Positions 11,761 to 25,413 of a stretch of DNA of 64,000 bases are shown here, piece by piece. The notes beneath the pieces were generated by a model that saw nothing but the letters and a program-made list of their open reading frames with translations, was not told where the DNA came from and searched no databases. Source of the DNA: Hyaloscypha bicolor E (lineage: Eukaryota > Ascomycota > Leotiomycetes > Helotiales > Hyaloscyphaceae); assembly GCF_002865645.1 (NCBI RefSeq), contig NW_020194585.1, forward strand, positions 992,001 to 1,056,000. Direction: 5' to 3'. The first letter of the stretch is position 1; each line of letters opens with the position of its first letter. The position numbers and the translations under genes are program-made.

Positions 11761-12952
11761 ATGTTTGGTGTGGGTGACTGAAGAATGGGGCTTGATTGAG
11801 CTTTTGTGGGAGGAGAGGGATGCCGCGCTATGGTTCTGAATTCGTAAGGTGGAACGATATACTTCATTTTGCGTGCCAGATGAAACTCGTTCACTTTGAA
11901 GTTTAAATTAAAACGGAGATAGGTAAGATCTCGCGGGTACTCCAGGCGGGAACAGGGGAAACGAGATCCCAGCCTGAAATCCCAACCGAGCGACTGAGTA
12001 CCTCGTACCGGACTCCGAGAATAGAGTTCTGACTTCTTCAGATCTAATACTGTACCAGAGAATAAATTCTAGAAGATTTCCGGCGCTTATAAACTGAAGT
12101 TGGCGAACTTTTAAATTTAATTTAAAGGTGGATCATCAAGGGAAGATCCAGAGAAGGAAGTCTGGCCTCGGATAGGGCCTCGCTAAACAGGGGGTAAGAA
12201 TCCAACATCAGACCTAAATCACTCATAGCTATTGATCTGGACTGTGTACTCTAGACTTGAAGTTTGTTCTTGGGATTTTCGAAATTTCGAGTGAAGACAA
12301 TGATAGTCAGCATATGAAGAACTGGGGCATGGTGGCTGTGTCGGGTTACCAAGTTGGAGAAGAGAATGTAGTTAGTTCTATTTCTACCATGAAAGATCAG
12401 CCAGAATGCTCTCTTGGCTGGGGCAGTCTGGGATGGAGAAAATTCCGTTTCTCGATTCTATTCACACCAGTGTCTCGCGCATCTTTTGAAGAAAGATGTG
12501 CTTAGATAACGTGACCATCGCCGAGAAATACTTGCGTCGAAGTTTCGACTTTACAAAGCATGCTGAGGCTCTTTCAATCCCTTGTTGGAGATTGATTTCA
12601 GCTTGGGATAGCTGATCCGTCGACATAGACAAACGCAAACGTAAACCTGCTGAGCCAATCTGTTGCACAGGTCATGTGATATCAAATTCGGAATTCCCGG
12701 ATGCGACCGCCACCAAGCCATCCAATCATAGCCTATAGCAAACACTTGACATGCAAGTTGTACACGTTGAAAGTCTCATAGAAAAGCATGATTTGGAGTC
12801 ATAAAACTGCGGCTGACTATGCATTAGCTCGCCCGTCGAGTGCCACAATAACCGTTCTGCACCGCTTCCCATTGCTGACTCATCTGCCGAAGTTTCGAGA
12901 TGACGGATAACTTGTATATACCAGAATAAGCCACATTCATCAAAATCAAACA
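11761..12952. other. intergenic, nothing recognised
   Basis: About 1.2 kb between the LysM pseudogene and the tRNA fragment. It holds an AT palindrome-like stretch at about 12108-12126 and short open frames without family resemblance. Confidence 0.5.
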
Positions 12953-12972
12953 TCTTTGATGGTCTAGCGGTC
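12953..12972 (+). pseudogene. tRNA-Asp 5' fragment
   Basis: TCTTTGATGGTCTAGCGGTC, followed by A, equals the first 21 bases of the intact tRNA-Asp at 49868 except for one G in place of A. This covers the 5' acceptor strand and the D-arm. The similarity stops at once afterwards, so no anticodon or T-arm exists. It lies 147 bp left of the transposon end at 13120. Confidence 0.7.
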
Positions 12973-13119
12973 AATTAGACAGGAAAAGTGTCCTAAGGGA
13001 GTCTGCGCTCTTTTTCCACGTTGGCATCTCTATCTTGCCGCTTTTGTAATTTCGATTCCGGATCCGGATTTTGCACGAGGGCGTTTTACTGTTCCCCGCC
13101 CCAATTTTCTGTAAAGTTA

Positions 13120-13330
13120 GAAGTATCCACTAGCCAACCGCCCAAACCCCCATCCGCCCACCCCAAAAAAATCGATTTTTAATCAACCCTTTATTATAAT
13201 TACAAATCCTATTAAATAATAATATCCCATAGTATTTTCGATATCCTGACAACTTTATATTTATTTTAACCTTATAGTACGGCTAGAATCGCCTGTAAGA
13301 TAGTAAAAGATAGGGTTTTAGTATATACTA
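13120..13330 (+). repeat. left terminal inverted repeat of pogo-like element
   Basis: It matches the reverse complement of 43445-43655. The first 30 bases are practically identical, including the GC-rich block CCAACCGCCCAAACCCCCAT. The inner part shares ATCCTGACAACTTTATATT and GCTAGAATCGCC. Most differences are transitions, as expected of RIP. The inner limit near 13330 is approximate. Confidence 0.88.
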
Positions 13331-13887
13331 TACCTTATCTACTAAAAATTATTAGGAATAGTAGTATCCCACTTTATATATACTACTTTACTAAAATCGA
13401 GGTCTCTTTCTTATAAACCATTATTATACTCGTATATATATATAATTTATAGAGAAGTAGCTAAAATAAAGCTATATATAATTAATATAGATATTAGTAT
13501 TTATATTTATTTCTGCTATAATATTTTCTTAAAATATAATATATATGCCTTATTCTTAACTACTTCTAATTCCTCTTTAGCTTATATAGTTTATAAGGCA
13601 AGTTCTATAGATTATAAGATATATTTCCTTTATTATTTATATTCTCTATATTACTTATATTATTCGAATTATTTATATCTCTTTCTTCCTCTTTTCCTCT
13701 AGTATTCTTATTCTTTTTCTTTACTATAACCTCCTTTTCCTTTTCCTTTTAATCTTATATCTGTTTTTATACTCGCTTTCTATATCTTATAAATAATTAA
13801 GGCTTTAATATAAAGGGTTTTATAAATATAGAATAAGGCTTTCCAGACTTAGTAAAATTAGTATTAAATTAATAAAAAAATACAGAC

Positions 13888-14077
<190 letters not shown>

Positions 14078-15398
14078 TTATAATTTATATAAGTACTATT
14101 AAATTTGCTTTCTATAACTATATAGTATTTAAAAGGGCTTTTTAGTTTCTTTTTATTACTATAAATAATATAAGCTTAAAAGAATTTAATTTTATAAATA
14201 TATACTAAGCTTACTTCTAGATTTGCTTTATCTTTCTCTAATTTCTTTAGTTCCCTATCCTAATATAGCTTTATTTCTCTAACTTTAGCCTTATTATTAA
14301 TTTGCTTTACTATTTTAGTAGTATTATTAAATAATATAAGAAGATTAAAGTATTATTATAAAGAAAAAGAAAAAGGTTATATATAAAAAGAAAGTCGAGA
14401 AATAAAGAAATTTATTAGTTAAATATATTAATAAGAGAGAATATTATAGACTAAGTCTAAATTATTAGAAAATATATTATAAATATTATCTTTTTACTTA
14501 TTTATAGCTTTATTATCTTTTTTACTACTTTTATCTTTTCTAGAATTATTATTTAAAGCTATATTTAATATATCTTTAATAAAAGAAAGCTTTAATAATA
14601 GTATTATATATTGGAATTAAAAGTATTTTTAAAAAGAGATTAAAATTAAGATTAAAGCTAATATAGCTATATTTTTATTATTTATCTTTAAGATATAAAA
14701 ATATATATTTAATATAATTATTTAAATCTAAATAAATTTATAATAAATAATACCTGAAAATAGAAATATTAGTATTTAATAATTCTAAATTAAATATATT
14801 TAAATATTAAAAAAATTATAATTTTAGATATTATAATTATAAAAATAAAAATAAAAATATTTTTTTTCTTACTAACTTATAAAAGCTAAAATATACTAAT
14901 AATAGTTAAACTATATTCGACTTATATAATTAGTTAATTTATTTTACTAATTATAAATAATTTAAGGTAATTTAAATCTTTTTAAATCTCTATATATAGC
15001 TTATTATATAAAATTCTATATTTCTATATTTAGTAATATTATAATTATAATTTTTAGATAAAAAGAACTCTTTTATTCTAGTATATATAATTATATTTAT
15101 TTCTTATTTTTCGAATATATAATTATTAAATTAAAGGAATTTAAGAATTCTAAATAATACTTTTTTCTAAAAAATATATATTCTTAATAAATAATAAAAG
15201 TAAATATAGAATTATATAATAATATAACTACCTTATACTAGTAACTTTATTTTCTATAAAACTATAATTTCATTTTATTTTTATTTTAAAACTTCTATTT
15301 TTCTTTTATATTTTTTTGATTTTATTATTAATATTAAAAGCTTCTATTTTTTACTAATATCTTCTCTATTAATACCTTTATTAATATCTTAATTAATG

Positions 15399-15625
15399 CC
15401 TCTATTAATATTAAGAGCTAGTATCTAACTACTTTATAATCTTTCTTTTCTTCTCTAAACTCTTTTTTTAAATTTCTTCTCTTTTAATACTTCTATTATT
15501 AATACTAAAAGCTAGTATCTAATTACTTTATAATTTTTCTTTCTTTCTCTAAACCTCTTTTCTAAACCTTTTCTTCTTTAATACTTCTATTAATAATACT
15601 AAAAGCTAGTACCTAATTACTATTT
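15399..15625 (+). repeat. imperfect direct repeat, three units of about 90 bp
   Basis: Units start near 15400, 15490 and 15584. Each carries TTCTATTA(TTA)ATACTAAAAG followed by CTAGTATCTAATTACTTTAT and a C/T-rich tail. The third unit is incomplete. It may be an internally repeated coding segment of a decayed minus-strand ORF. Confidence 0.75.
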
Positions 15626-17287
15626 CCGAATTACTTTTATCTAGAACTTCTATATTATAAGTTTTTAATCTATTTACTTTTTAGAAAACTAAATTTTAGA
15701 ATTCTTCTTTTTTTCTTTTCTAATATCTCTTATATCTTTAGGCCTTTTAGAAGTATTTTCTTTTAAACTTCTAAAAAAGAGGCTAACTTCTATTTAGATT
15801 TCTCTAAACTTTAATATCTTTTCTTCTCTTTTAATATTTATAAAAGCTTTTAGGCTATTACTAAATACCTCTATTCTTTATCTTAAAATATATACTAACT
15901 TATTCTTATAAGAAATAGCTCTTTTTTTTCTAATTTCGATTTCTTTAATATATATTTCTTATTTTTAAGCTATTTAGATATCTTTCTATTTACTTTTATA
16001 AAATATATACTAATTCATTTTTTAGTTTTCTTTATTTTATCTTTTCTTTAATATTATTATATATATATCTAGTTAGTACTAGTTCTTATAACCTATAATT
16101 AAGCTTTTTATTTATTAAATATCCGGATATTTTATTTTATTTTTATTTTATATATTTTACTTTTCTTTTATTATAAGTTAGAACTTAAATAGTATTTATC
16201 TTAAATACTTATATTCTCGGATATATAAGACTTTTATAGATCTTTCGGGATTATAAACTAGTTTATTTTAGTTCAGGAAAGCTTTTTTAAAAGTATTTTA
16301 GAAATTATAGTATTTACTATAATTTCTTTTAAAAATTAATATAATATAAGTAATTCTAGTTTATTTTTTTTCTATAAAGTAAACTATTATCTTAAATTCA
16401 TATAAAAGTTCTAATTATTTCTCGAATTAAAGTATAGGTACTTTTTATTTCTATTAAATTAGGTATAAAGAATAATAAATACTTTTAGGCTAGACTATAA
16501 TACTAGTTAAATATTAAGACTTTCTATATTTATCTTATAAACTTATAACTTAAGATATATTATATTTAATAAGGCTTTTATATCTAATTATTTTATATTA
16601 TAGTTAAAGAAGTTCTATTTTATAATCTTATTTATTACTTATAAATTTTCTAGCTAATAAGTTTTAGCTAATAGCTAAGAAATTTATTAGCTATTTTATT
16701 TAAAGCCTTTAAAAACAGGAAATTACTCTAATAAAAACTTAGTATTAAAAATAAATTTAATTAATTAATTTAAATAAAGAATTTATAGTAAGAATCTTTA
16801 TATATAAATAATTTTATATAATGAATTCAAGTTCTTATTTCTAATTATATAAGTTATAATATATAATAAACTCAAAAAATTTTAACTTATTAGAGCTTGA
16901 GTTATTTTTAGAAAAATTAGTAAGCTTTTCTAGATAGATTTATTAAGGCCTTAGTTTTTAAAGATATTAGTCTAATTTTCTTATTCTTTTTTTAAATAAT
17001 AGTTTAGTTCTCAGAAATTATATATAAATATTAGAATAAATAAGGAAATATATTATATATATTTTCTAGATAAATTAGAATAAAACTTATAAGATTTCTA
17101 TAATATTTATATTAAATCTATAATACTAGCTAGTAAAAACTTTAATAACTTTAATAAAACTTGAATTATAAGTTTAGTCTTTAGATTTCCTATTTAACTT
17201 AAAGATTAAATAGTTTATAATAAATTATTTATTATAGAATATATTATACTTTTTTCCTAAAAAGTATTAAATACTAATAATAGTTTA

Positions 17288-17337
17288 GAAGCCCTAAAGC
17301 CTTTAAAACTTTTTATAAATTTTAGGCTTTAGGGCTT
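17288..17337. repeat. hairpin with 13-bp stem
   Basis: AGCCCTAAAGCCT near 17291 is mirrored by AGGCTTTAGGGCT about 20 bases later. Its GC content stands out from the surrounding AT sequence. It may be the junction of an old small inverted-repeat element. Confidence 0.7.
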
Positions 17338-17899
17338 TTCTATAGCTAATTAATTATATAAAGTTATATAATTATATAGGTCTAATACTAAAGTTTAATT
17401 AATAAATAGCTATTTAATTTCTAAAAAATATATATTTATTTAAAAAGCTTAAGCTTTATATTTTTCTCTAATTAGTTCGAGCTTTTATTAGAACTTTATT
17501 ATAAAATAGTCTTTTTTTACTCTTTCTTTTACTATTTATAACTATTACTAGTAATTTAATTACCTTATAAACTATTTCTTTTATCTTTATTTTTCTTTAT
17601 TTTTTAGACTTTTTAGAGAATTATTATATTAAAAGAAATAAAATAAAAATAGAACTTAATAGAAAAAGAAATAAAAAAGTAGTTAATTATAGCTTTTTAG
17701 ATAATAATAAAATATTAGAGAAATTAATCTTGAAAAATATATATTTAATTAAAGAACTTATTAGTAATATCTTTTTCTAATAAAGTTTTAGTATTTTTAA
17801 AACCTTTAATAGCTTTAAAAATTAGTTCTTTAAAATAATAATATTTTTAACTTCTTAAAATATATTAGAATTCTATTTTCTAAAATTATTTAGTATCTA

Positions 17900-18287
17900 A
17901 TTATAAAGTAATTTCTATAATCTAATAATAGCCTTTAATCTCTTTTATATTATAACTTCTTTTTTTTTTTCCTTTTTTTATATTACTTTAGCTTCTAATA
18001 TCTTTTCTATTAATATTATATTTAGAATTCTTATATTTATAATCTTATCTTTATCTTTTTTTAAAACTTTTTTATAGTTCTTATAAATATTAGCTATTTT
18101 AATTAGCTCTTTATTTATAGCTTAGAATAAGGAAATTACTATAAGTATTATAGTAGCTAAATTTACTAACTTTTAAATAATATACTAAAAATTAGTAATT
18201 TATTTCTTTATTTTAGCTTGATTTTACTATATCTAATTTTGAGATTTAATAATAACCTTAATCTTATTATTTATCTTATTAATAATT
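17900..18287 (-). pseudogene. pogo-like transposase, C-terminal remains
   Basis: On the minus strand, leftwards from the copia A 5' LTR, the frame reads LIKIANIYKNYKKVLKKDKD followed by LEAKVIQKKEKKKE and RLKAI, broken by stops. The Lys/Glu-rich helical tail resembles the end of Fot1/pogo transposases. It continues the piece at 24915-25247 across copia A. Confidence 0.5.
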
Positions 18288-18544
18288 ATTAGTATAGCTA
18301 TTTTTTTAAGAATTACGAGATATAAGATATGAAATATAAGTAATAAAATATAGGTAATAAGATATAAGATACGAGATATAGTTATATAATCTTATATTCT
18401 ATTAGTAACTTAACTAGTAAACTAGATTCCTTTAGGCTTAGTAGATTTAGGAATTATATATTAATACTATAATATTATAATTCCTATTTCTAAATAATAA
18501 TTTTATTAACTAATATAACTAGTATTTCTATATTTATATAATAA
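18288..18544 (+). repeat. copia A 5' LTR
   Basis: Direct copy of 24658-24914. The two share AGTATAGCTATTT at the start, CTCC/TTCCTTTAGGCTTAGTAGA in the middle and CTAGTATTTCTATATTTATA at the end. Borders are good to a few bases; I found no convincing target duplication. Confidence 0.78.
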
Positions 18545-19193
18545 TACTAATTAGTTTATATATATAAATTAGAGATAGAATAATTATACTAAAAGAGGTA
18601 TTTAGTAGCCCTTAGTAATATTAATCTAATTATATTAAAAAGGAAAATTATCTATTAATTCTATAAAAAAGTATCTAGTAGCCTAAGAAAGAAAACTCTA
18701 GTTCTTACTAATTAATAAGTAGTTAGCTATTTAATTATCTATTTATTTAATTTTTACTATTCTTTAAAACTAATTTCTTTTAGCTCTAAAACTACTTTCT
18801 TAGAAACTATCTTTTCTATTTATATAATATCTATATTTATAGGATATTCTCTCCGGAATATATATACTATATATATCCTTAAAGCTCTTTAATTACTACT
18901 TTAATTTTACTATTAAATCGAGTTTTTTAAGCTTTAGATTCTCCTGGAATTATAATATTTTACTTCCTAAATTTCTTATTATAAACGAAATATTTAAGGG
19001 TAAAATATTTATTTTAATACCTATAATATCCCTAGATATCTGAAATATCTAGTATCTTAATTAGATATCTAAACCAGATATCTAATATCTAAACTAGATA
19101 TCTAGTATCTAAACCAGGTATCTAGATACTTTTACTACCGAATTTTATTATAAATTATCTTATTCTTAAACTTCTTTTATTATAAACTATATA

Positions 19194-19363
19194 TATATTA
19201 TAGAGTACCCAAGTATCCTAGTAAGTACGTGTATATATATGGTCTATACGCAAGCCTATAAGGCTTTATATTTCTTATAACTTACTTGCTTCCTTAAGTT
19301 TTAGTTATAATACTACTTTAGATTACTTCCTAACTTACTATTCTTTTAGTAACTATTATTATA
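19194..19363 (+). repeat. solo LTR of the gypsy family
   Basis: Matches the gypsy LTRs at 25248-25413 and 33827-42266 but is less decayed (GAGTACCCAAGTATCCTAGT versus AAATACTTAAGTATTCTAAT). It stands alone in the leader of copia A, flanked on both sides by ATATA, a possible but low-complexity target duplication. Confidence 0.72.
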
Positions 19364-21321
19364 ATATATATACTAGAGAGAATTTAGTCCTAAAAGTCCG
19401 GAATAATAAACCTTTAGAATAGATATAAGTAAATAAAGAAATAGAAGAATAGTATTAATCTAGCTAGCTCTAATAATAAGAAAATTCTAGATTATCTTAA
19501 TATTAGATTATTCTAGTATAAGATAGAAAAGTTAACTAATAAGGATCTCTGGGAATTATTTAAAGAGGATTTTAGTAACTTTAATCTTAAGATATTTAAT
19601 TAACTAGATTAATATATACTATACTAATTATAAGCTATTTTATAATATAGTAGTATTTATATTAAATATAACTATAGTTATTTTACTATTATATAATCCT
19701 TAGTTAATATTATTTAGAAAGAAGAATAATATATCTGGACTATTAATAATAATATTATTACTAGATAAGACCTTAAAACAGGCTTTATTATCTTATTATA
19801 TATTTTCCTAAATAATAGTATTATAAGAAATTAATATATTAAACTAATTATTATTTATATTTCTTTATTACTTATTATTTCTTTATTATCTATAATTACT
19901 TCTACTAGTATTAGACTATAAAAAGCTAAAGCTAATAATTTATTACTATCTCTATTATCTTTAAATAGCCCTTTAACTAGCTTTCTTACTATAAAGATAA
20001 TTAGAGAAATAGTAAAGATATATATTAAGGTATAAAAATATAATAGAACTAATAGTAATTTCGACTAAAAACTTACTATTTTCCTTAATATTTACTAATA
20101 TATAAAGTTCCTAAAAGAGGTATTAGTAAGAGCTTTTCCTATTATATTAAAGAAACTAGTATAAAACTACTTCTATAATAACTAGCTCTTTAAATATATA
20201 TATAAAGAAGTTTATATAAATATTTATAGTTTCTTTAAAGACCCTAGTTACTATTATTAAAATTTAAATAAATAAAATACTATTACTTTAATAACTATAA
20301 TAGTAAAAGATCCTAAAAAGACAATATTCGAGCTTATTTAAATACTAATTAATAACCTATATAAATTATAATATAGTCTTATTTCTGCCTTATAAATTAC
20401 TAAATTCTTATATAATAAGATTATTATTACTTATTAAAGCTTACTAGTATACTAATATATAGTCTTAAACTCTCCTAATAATCTTAGCTAGCTTATTAAT
20501 AAGCTCTAATTATCTATTACTACTTATAAGAAAAAGTAATAAATTATTACTAAAACCTATTTTACTAATTAATAATATTATTCTTAAAATTATCTAAACT
20601 ACTATTTATTCGGAAATTATTAATACGGACCTAGCTATAACTTCGGAACTCGTAATAACTATTTCAAGTCCTATAATTATAATAATTATATTTCAAAGTT
20701 ATATTTTATATATAAGAAACCCGAATACTATTTATAGAAATATATACTAGAGAAATAAGAGACTAAAAAGGCTCGATTTAAGAATAGAAATATTTACTAA
20801 TTTAGATTCCGAAAAACCCGTAATTTTAATAAATGCTTTAGTAGTACTTATATATAATATATTACCGAATTTAAAAAAAAAGAGAATAATAAGAATAATA
20901 AAAATAAACTAGTAAGTAATACTTTTAAAGCCTTATTAATAGAAATAAATAAAAGAAAGAAATATTATTCTAATTCCTATTTTATTTTTATTAAGAGCTT
21001 TCTAGCTACTTCTATAGCCCCTACTTCTACTATTTCTATAATTAATACTCTTATAAATAACCTTATTTCTCTTTTTTTTATATACTAGATAATAGGCAAA
21101 AACTATACTTTAGAGCTTACTAAATAAATAGAGGATATTTAGATATTTATAGTTAATAGTATATTAAGATATAATATTTATTACTTTTATAGAATTATAA
21201 TTAATACTAGAGCCTCTAGATTTTTAATTACTAGTTCTAACTAATTTCAAGCTTTATAGTAGACTAATAATAATATTAAACTTAATAAAATTACTAAAAG
21301 TTAAATTAATATCTAGTTTAG

Positions 21322-21492
21322 TGTCGCAGTGAGAATTACTGAATTGGGGCTAGCGCGATTACTCTACTTAGTTAGGATCTGTATATTTACTTCCTAAAGC
21401 TTCATACTTTACTCAAGCTCTTTTCTAGCTAGTTCAATGAACTCTTTTATTATCTAATGTAATTCCCTATTCTGTAATCTTTACGTGTATTA
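21322..21492 (+). repeat. solo LTR of copia B, TTTAG duplication
   Basis: A 171-bp copy of the copia B LTR starting TGTCGCAGTGAGAATTACTG and ending ACGTGTATTA. It is flanked by a perfect 5-bp duplication TTTAG (21317-21321 and 21493-21497). It keeps CpG and CpA sites lost in the two LTRs of the full element, so it is the least RIP-mutated copy in the window and shows the original LTR start. Confidence 0.93.
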
Positions 21493-24400
21493 TTTAGTAT
21501 TAGATTTATATTTTCTATTAGATTTATAATAATAAGAATACTAATTAGGCAAGTATAATTCTATATTATACCTATAAAAACTTTATTTCTATTTAGCTTA
21601 GCTAATATAAATAAACTAGAAATTTATTTTAATAATCTTACTAATTATCTTATTACTTTTAATAAATACTTTATATTTATAATATAATGTTTTAGATATT
21701 CTTTCCTGCTTTAAAATACTATTTTATAAAGCTTTATTTCCGAATTCTTTATATATAATTCCTGCTTTTTTATAAAAGTCGAATTATAATATCTATATTA
21801 TTATTTTAGTTATTTATTTATTAGTAAGCTCTGAAATATACTAGAATAAGCAGGCTATAATATTAATATAAAAGCCTTTAAATACCTTATAAAGTATTAT
21901 AAATAATACTAGAAATTTGAATAATTACTAGAATAATTTAAGTTTAATCTAAAAAATAATATTAGCTTTAATTATTCTATTATTATTAATATTTTCTATA
22001 TTTTTAGTAAGCCTATATTCTATATTATTAATAAAGGTACTTAATATTAAGCCGGCTAATAGTTTTAAAATATTAGTATATTATATATTTGGGATATTCT
22101 AAAGTAGTATTAGATTAATATTTATTTAGGCTTTTCTAATTAGATTATAATAAATACCGGAAAGTAGTTTACTAGTAAGAAGTTTACTTAGCTTATAAAT
22201 ATTATAGGAACTAAAGTTAAAATTATTTCTATAAAAGCTTATAATTCCGTTAGAATTATAGAATATTATTATAGCCTAATTTAATATATTTATCTTATTA
22301 TTATAATTGAAATTAATAGAATTAATAAAAATACTATATTTCAAATAGCTTTTAAGACTATTAATAATTTTACTAGACCTAATAATATTATCCTAATTCT
22401 TTTGGTTTATAGTACTTTATCTTAAATAACTAAATATAATATTTTATTACTAATTATATTATAGTAATTAGTAGTATTTAAGAAGGTAATAATAGAAATT
22501 TAAAAGCTTTAAGCTAGATATTAGATTATAAATGCCCTAAATACCTGAAATAATCCTAGTATTACTAATATTTATAAATTTCCCTTAAATTCAGATATTC
22601 TTATATAATATAAAGGAAATACTAATTAATTTAGTAATTGGAATAAACTATATAAGCTAGTAGCTATTAATGGGAAGAACTATATACTAGCCCTATTATA
22701 TAATAATATTATCTTTTACTTAATTTCTATAAAGCCCTTTTATATAGGAGATATTAAGGTTATTACTAATAACCCTAAACCTAAACCTAAACTTATTCCC
22801 GAACTTTATAATAAGGCTAAAAGTAATATAGGTATAATTTCTTTTATTATTTCTGCTATTTTACTAAAGTATAATAAAAGATATCCTTATAAGAATCCGG
22901 ATATTATAGTATTTCTATAGAATAATAACTTATATAAGAACTTCCGTTAAATTAAAGTTACTAGCCTTTTAGAAAAAAGTATATTTGAGGTTATTTCCAG
23001 ATTTTAGATACTAAAGAAAATATATATCTTTAATTCCCGGTTTATTAATAAGATTAAGAATAAGGATATAAAGAAAGAGTTTAAGAAGTCGAGACTAGTT
23101 ATCTAAGCTTATAATAATAATAATAAGAAATATATAATATTAATATAATTATTTATTATTTAATATATTAGCTAAAGAATTATTCTTAGTATTACTATTA
23201 TAATAATAGATATTACGGAACTATATTTATATAATATCTTATAAGCTTATATCTAATTAATAACCTTATTTAACTATAATTTTTATATTAACTTATCTTA
23301 TAAGCTTACTAGAGAGCTAAATCTAAATAATAATTCGGTTCTAAAAGTTATAAAACTATTATATAGTATATTAGAAGCTAGGAACTACTAGTTTAAAACT
23401 TATTATTTCTATTATATTAATAAGCTTTCTATAGAATAGTCTATTTATAATCTTTATCTCCTTTATAATAAATAACTCTTCGGAATTATTAGCCTTTAAA
23501 CTAATAATACCCTATTTATTAGAACTAATAATTTTATAAAAATAAAGTAACTAAAGCTTTATAAAGCTAAGTTCTTGGCTAAAGAATATAAATGCCTTAT
23601 TATTAATTATAATCTCAAGTTTAATAGAGGTATTATTTATATAAATACTACTAGAATTACTCTTATATAGAAATACTAGTATAAAAACCTCTGAACTATT
23701 TCTATAAAAAATACTATTACTATAAGTAATAGGGGTACTATTTATTAAGATCTTTTTATTAAGGACTAATATATTATCTAATATACTAGAGAAATATATA
23801 TTATATTAGTCTATTAACTAGAAGCTTTATATAACCTATTAATTACTATTTAAGCTATTAAATCTTTAGAAACTAATATAAAGATACTTAATAAGTATAT
23901 TTAATAGTAAATTGAGAATATTATTAGAGAACTAAGATTCGTAAAGCTAGTAAAGAAGTTCTTATATTTAATTATTTTTATAAATACTTTATTTATAAAT
24001 AATAGAGATCTTTTTTCTTAAATCGGATATATTCTAGTTCTAGTAAATGGAACTAGATATACTAATATTATTTACTAGTTCTTTACTAAATATAAGAGAG
24101 TTACTAGAAGTATCCTAGCTTTAGAACTTTATAATATAAGTGCTTTAGTTAAATCTATAATTAATAAAGTACTAGAAATAGAATTATTATTAGTAATCTA
24201 TACGGATTTGAAGTTATTATATAAATATTTCGTTAAATTAGGAATTATTTGAGAAAAGCATTTAATAATTAATATAATATATTTTTATTAAATATATAAA
24301 TAATAAGAGATTATAGAAATTAAATAAATTAAAAGAGAATTAAATCCTGCTAATTCTATAATGAAATTAAAGCTAATAAATACCCTTAAGTACCTAATTA

Positions 24401-24657
24401 ATATAAATACTATATAATTAGATATAGAAAAATAGATTAAATATAAATAGAGTAAAAAATAAATATATAAAATAAAAGAAATTTATAAAAGAGAAAGTTA
24501 TATATAAAAGGCTATAGCTTTTAGTATATAACTAAAAACCTTAGAAGTAATATAAATATATAGAATATTTGAGAATCTGGTACTAGGCCAGATTAGGGAA
24601 TTTATATATAATTAGAGGAAAATATTATTTTTTTGTATTTTTTAGAGAATTTCTAGT

Positions 24658-24914
24658 ATTAGTATAGCTATTTCTTTAGAAATTACGGGATACGGGATAT
24701 AGAATATAAGTAATAGGATATAAATAATAAAATATAGGATACGGGATATAATTATATAACTTTATATTTTATTAGTAATTTAACTAGTAGACTAGACTCC
24801 TTTAGGCTTAGTAGATTTAAGAATTATATATTAATACTATAATATTATAATTCTTATTTCTAAATAATAACTTTACTAACTAATATAACTAGTATTTCTA
24901 TATTTATATAATAG
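24658..24914 (+). repeat. copia A 3' LTR
   Basis: Second copy of the 257-bp LTR, preceded by a purine-rich stretch (TTAGAGGAAAAT near 24612) that may be the polypurine tract, and by the RNase H remains. Confidence 0.78.
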
Positions 24915-25247
24915 TATTATATATTACTAGTAAACTAATAATAACTTTAAGAATAATATTAATATTAGTAATATTCTAGAAAGTTATAATAACTAAAAGA
25001 ATTATATTACTAGAGATAGTTAGTTAATTTATAGAGATTATAGGAAGTAATAGTATTTATATTTAAGCTTTTTTTATTTCTTTTTTTCTTTATAATATTA
25101 TAATAGGAAGTTAGCTAATAATAATTTTAAAATTAAATAAAAAAAGATTATATTTTTTTATAAAAATATAATATTCTAGTAATTAAAAATATTAGCTTAT
25201 ACTAGTTATAGAATCTCTAGAAACTTAATTTTATTAACTAAATACTT
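24915..25247 (-). pseudogene. pogo-like transposase, part after the catalytic domain
   Basis: Between copia A and the gypsy 5' LTR the minus strand reads VNKIKFLEIL, then AN(I)FN and NII with decayed Gln codons. This matches the Fot1/pogo segment INKxxFLxLxxxARxxAFTxxNIxxAFRKTGIxPFNP that follows the DDE domain. It is the continuation of the piece at 42267-43445 across the gypsy insertion. Confidence 0.6.
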
Positions 25248-25413
25248 TATATTATAAAATACTTAAGTATTCTAATAAATATATATATATAGTTTATATA
25301 TAAGCCTATAAGGCTTTATATTTCCTATAATTTATTTACTTTCTTAAGTTTTAGTTATAATACTATTTTGAATTATTCTCTAATTTATTATTCTTTTAAT
25401 AATTATTATTATA
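25248..25413 (+). repeat. gypsy 5' LTR
   Basis: A 166-bp copy sharing AAGCCTATAAGGCTTTATAT and TTAAGTTTTAGTTATAATAC with the solo LTR at 19194 and the split 3' LTR. It ends AATTATTATTATA. Confidence 0.82.

Larger units (their letters stand above)
18288..24914 (+). mobile_element. Ty1/copia element A (RIP-degraded)
   Basis: Bounded by direct repeats of about 257 bp (18288-18544 and 24658-24914) that differ mainly by transitions. Readable pieces in order: a gag-like part from about 19450 with a degraded zinc-knuckle-like segment near 20810, a pol segment around 23400-23700 (YNKQLFGII...TNNTLFI with decayed Gln codons), and the RNase H tail at about 23980-24420. There, NNRDLFSQIGYILVLVNGTR, TKYKRVTRSILALELYN and VIYTDLKLLYKYFVKLG match Ty1/copia RNase H. 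RNase H directly before the 3' LTR is the copia order. Two solo LTRs of other families interrupt it at 19194 and 21322. No intact ORF remains. Confidence 0.75.

Noticed and set aside
18288..25413. One element bounded by the LTRs at 19194 and 25248
   Set aside because: Those LTRs belong to the gypsy family, but the interior ends in copia-type RNase H directly followed by a different LTR (24658). The copy at 19194 is therefore a solo LTR and 25248 is the 5' LTR of the next element.
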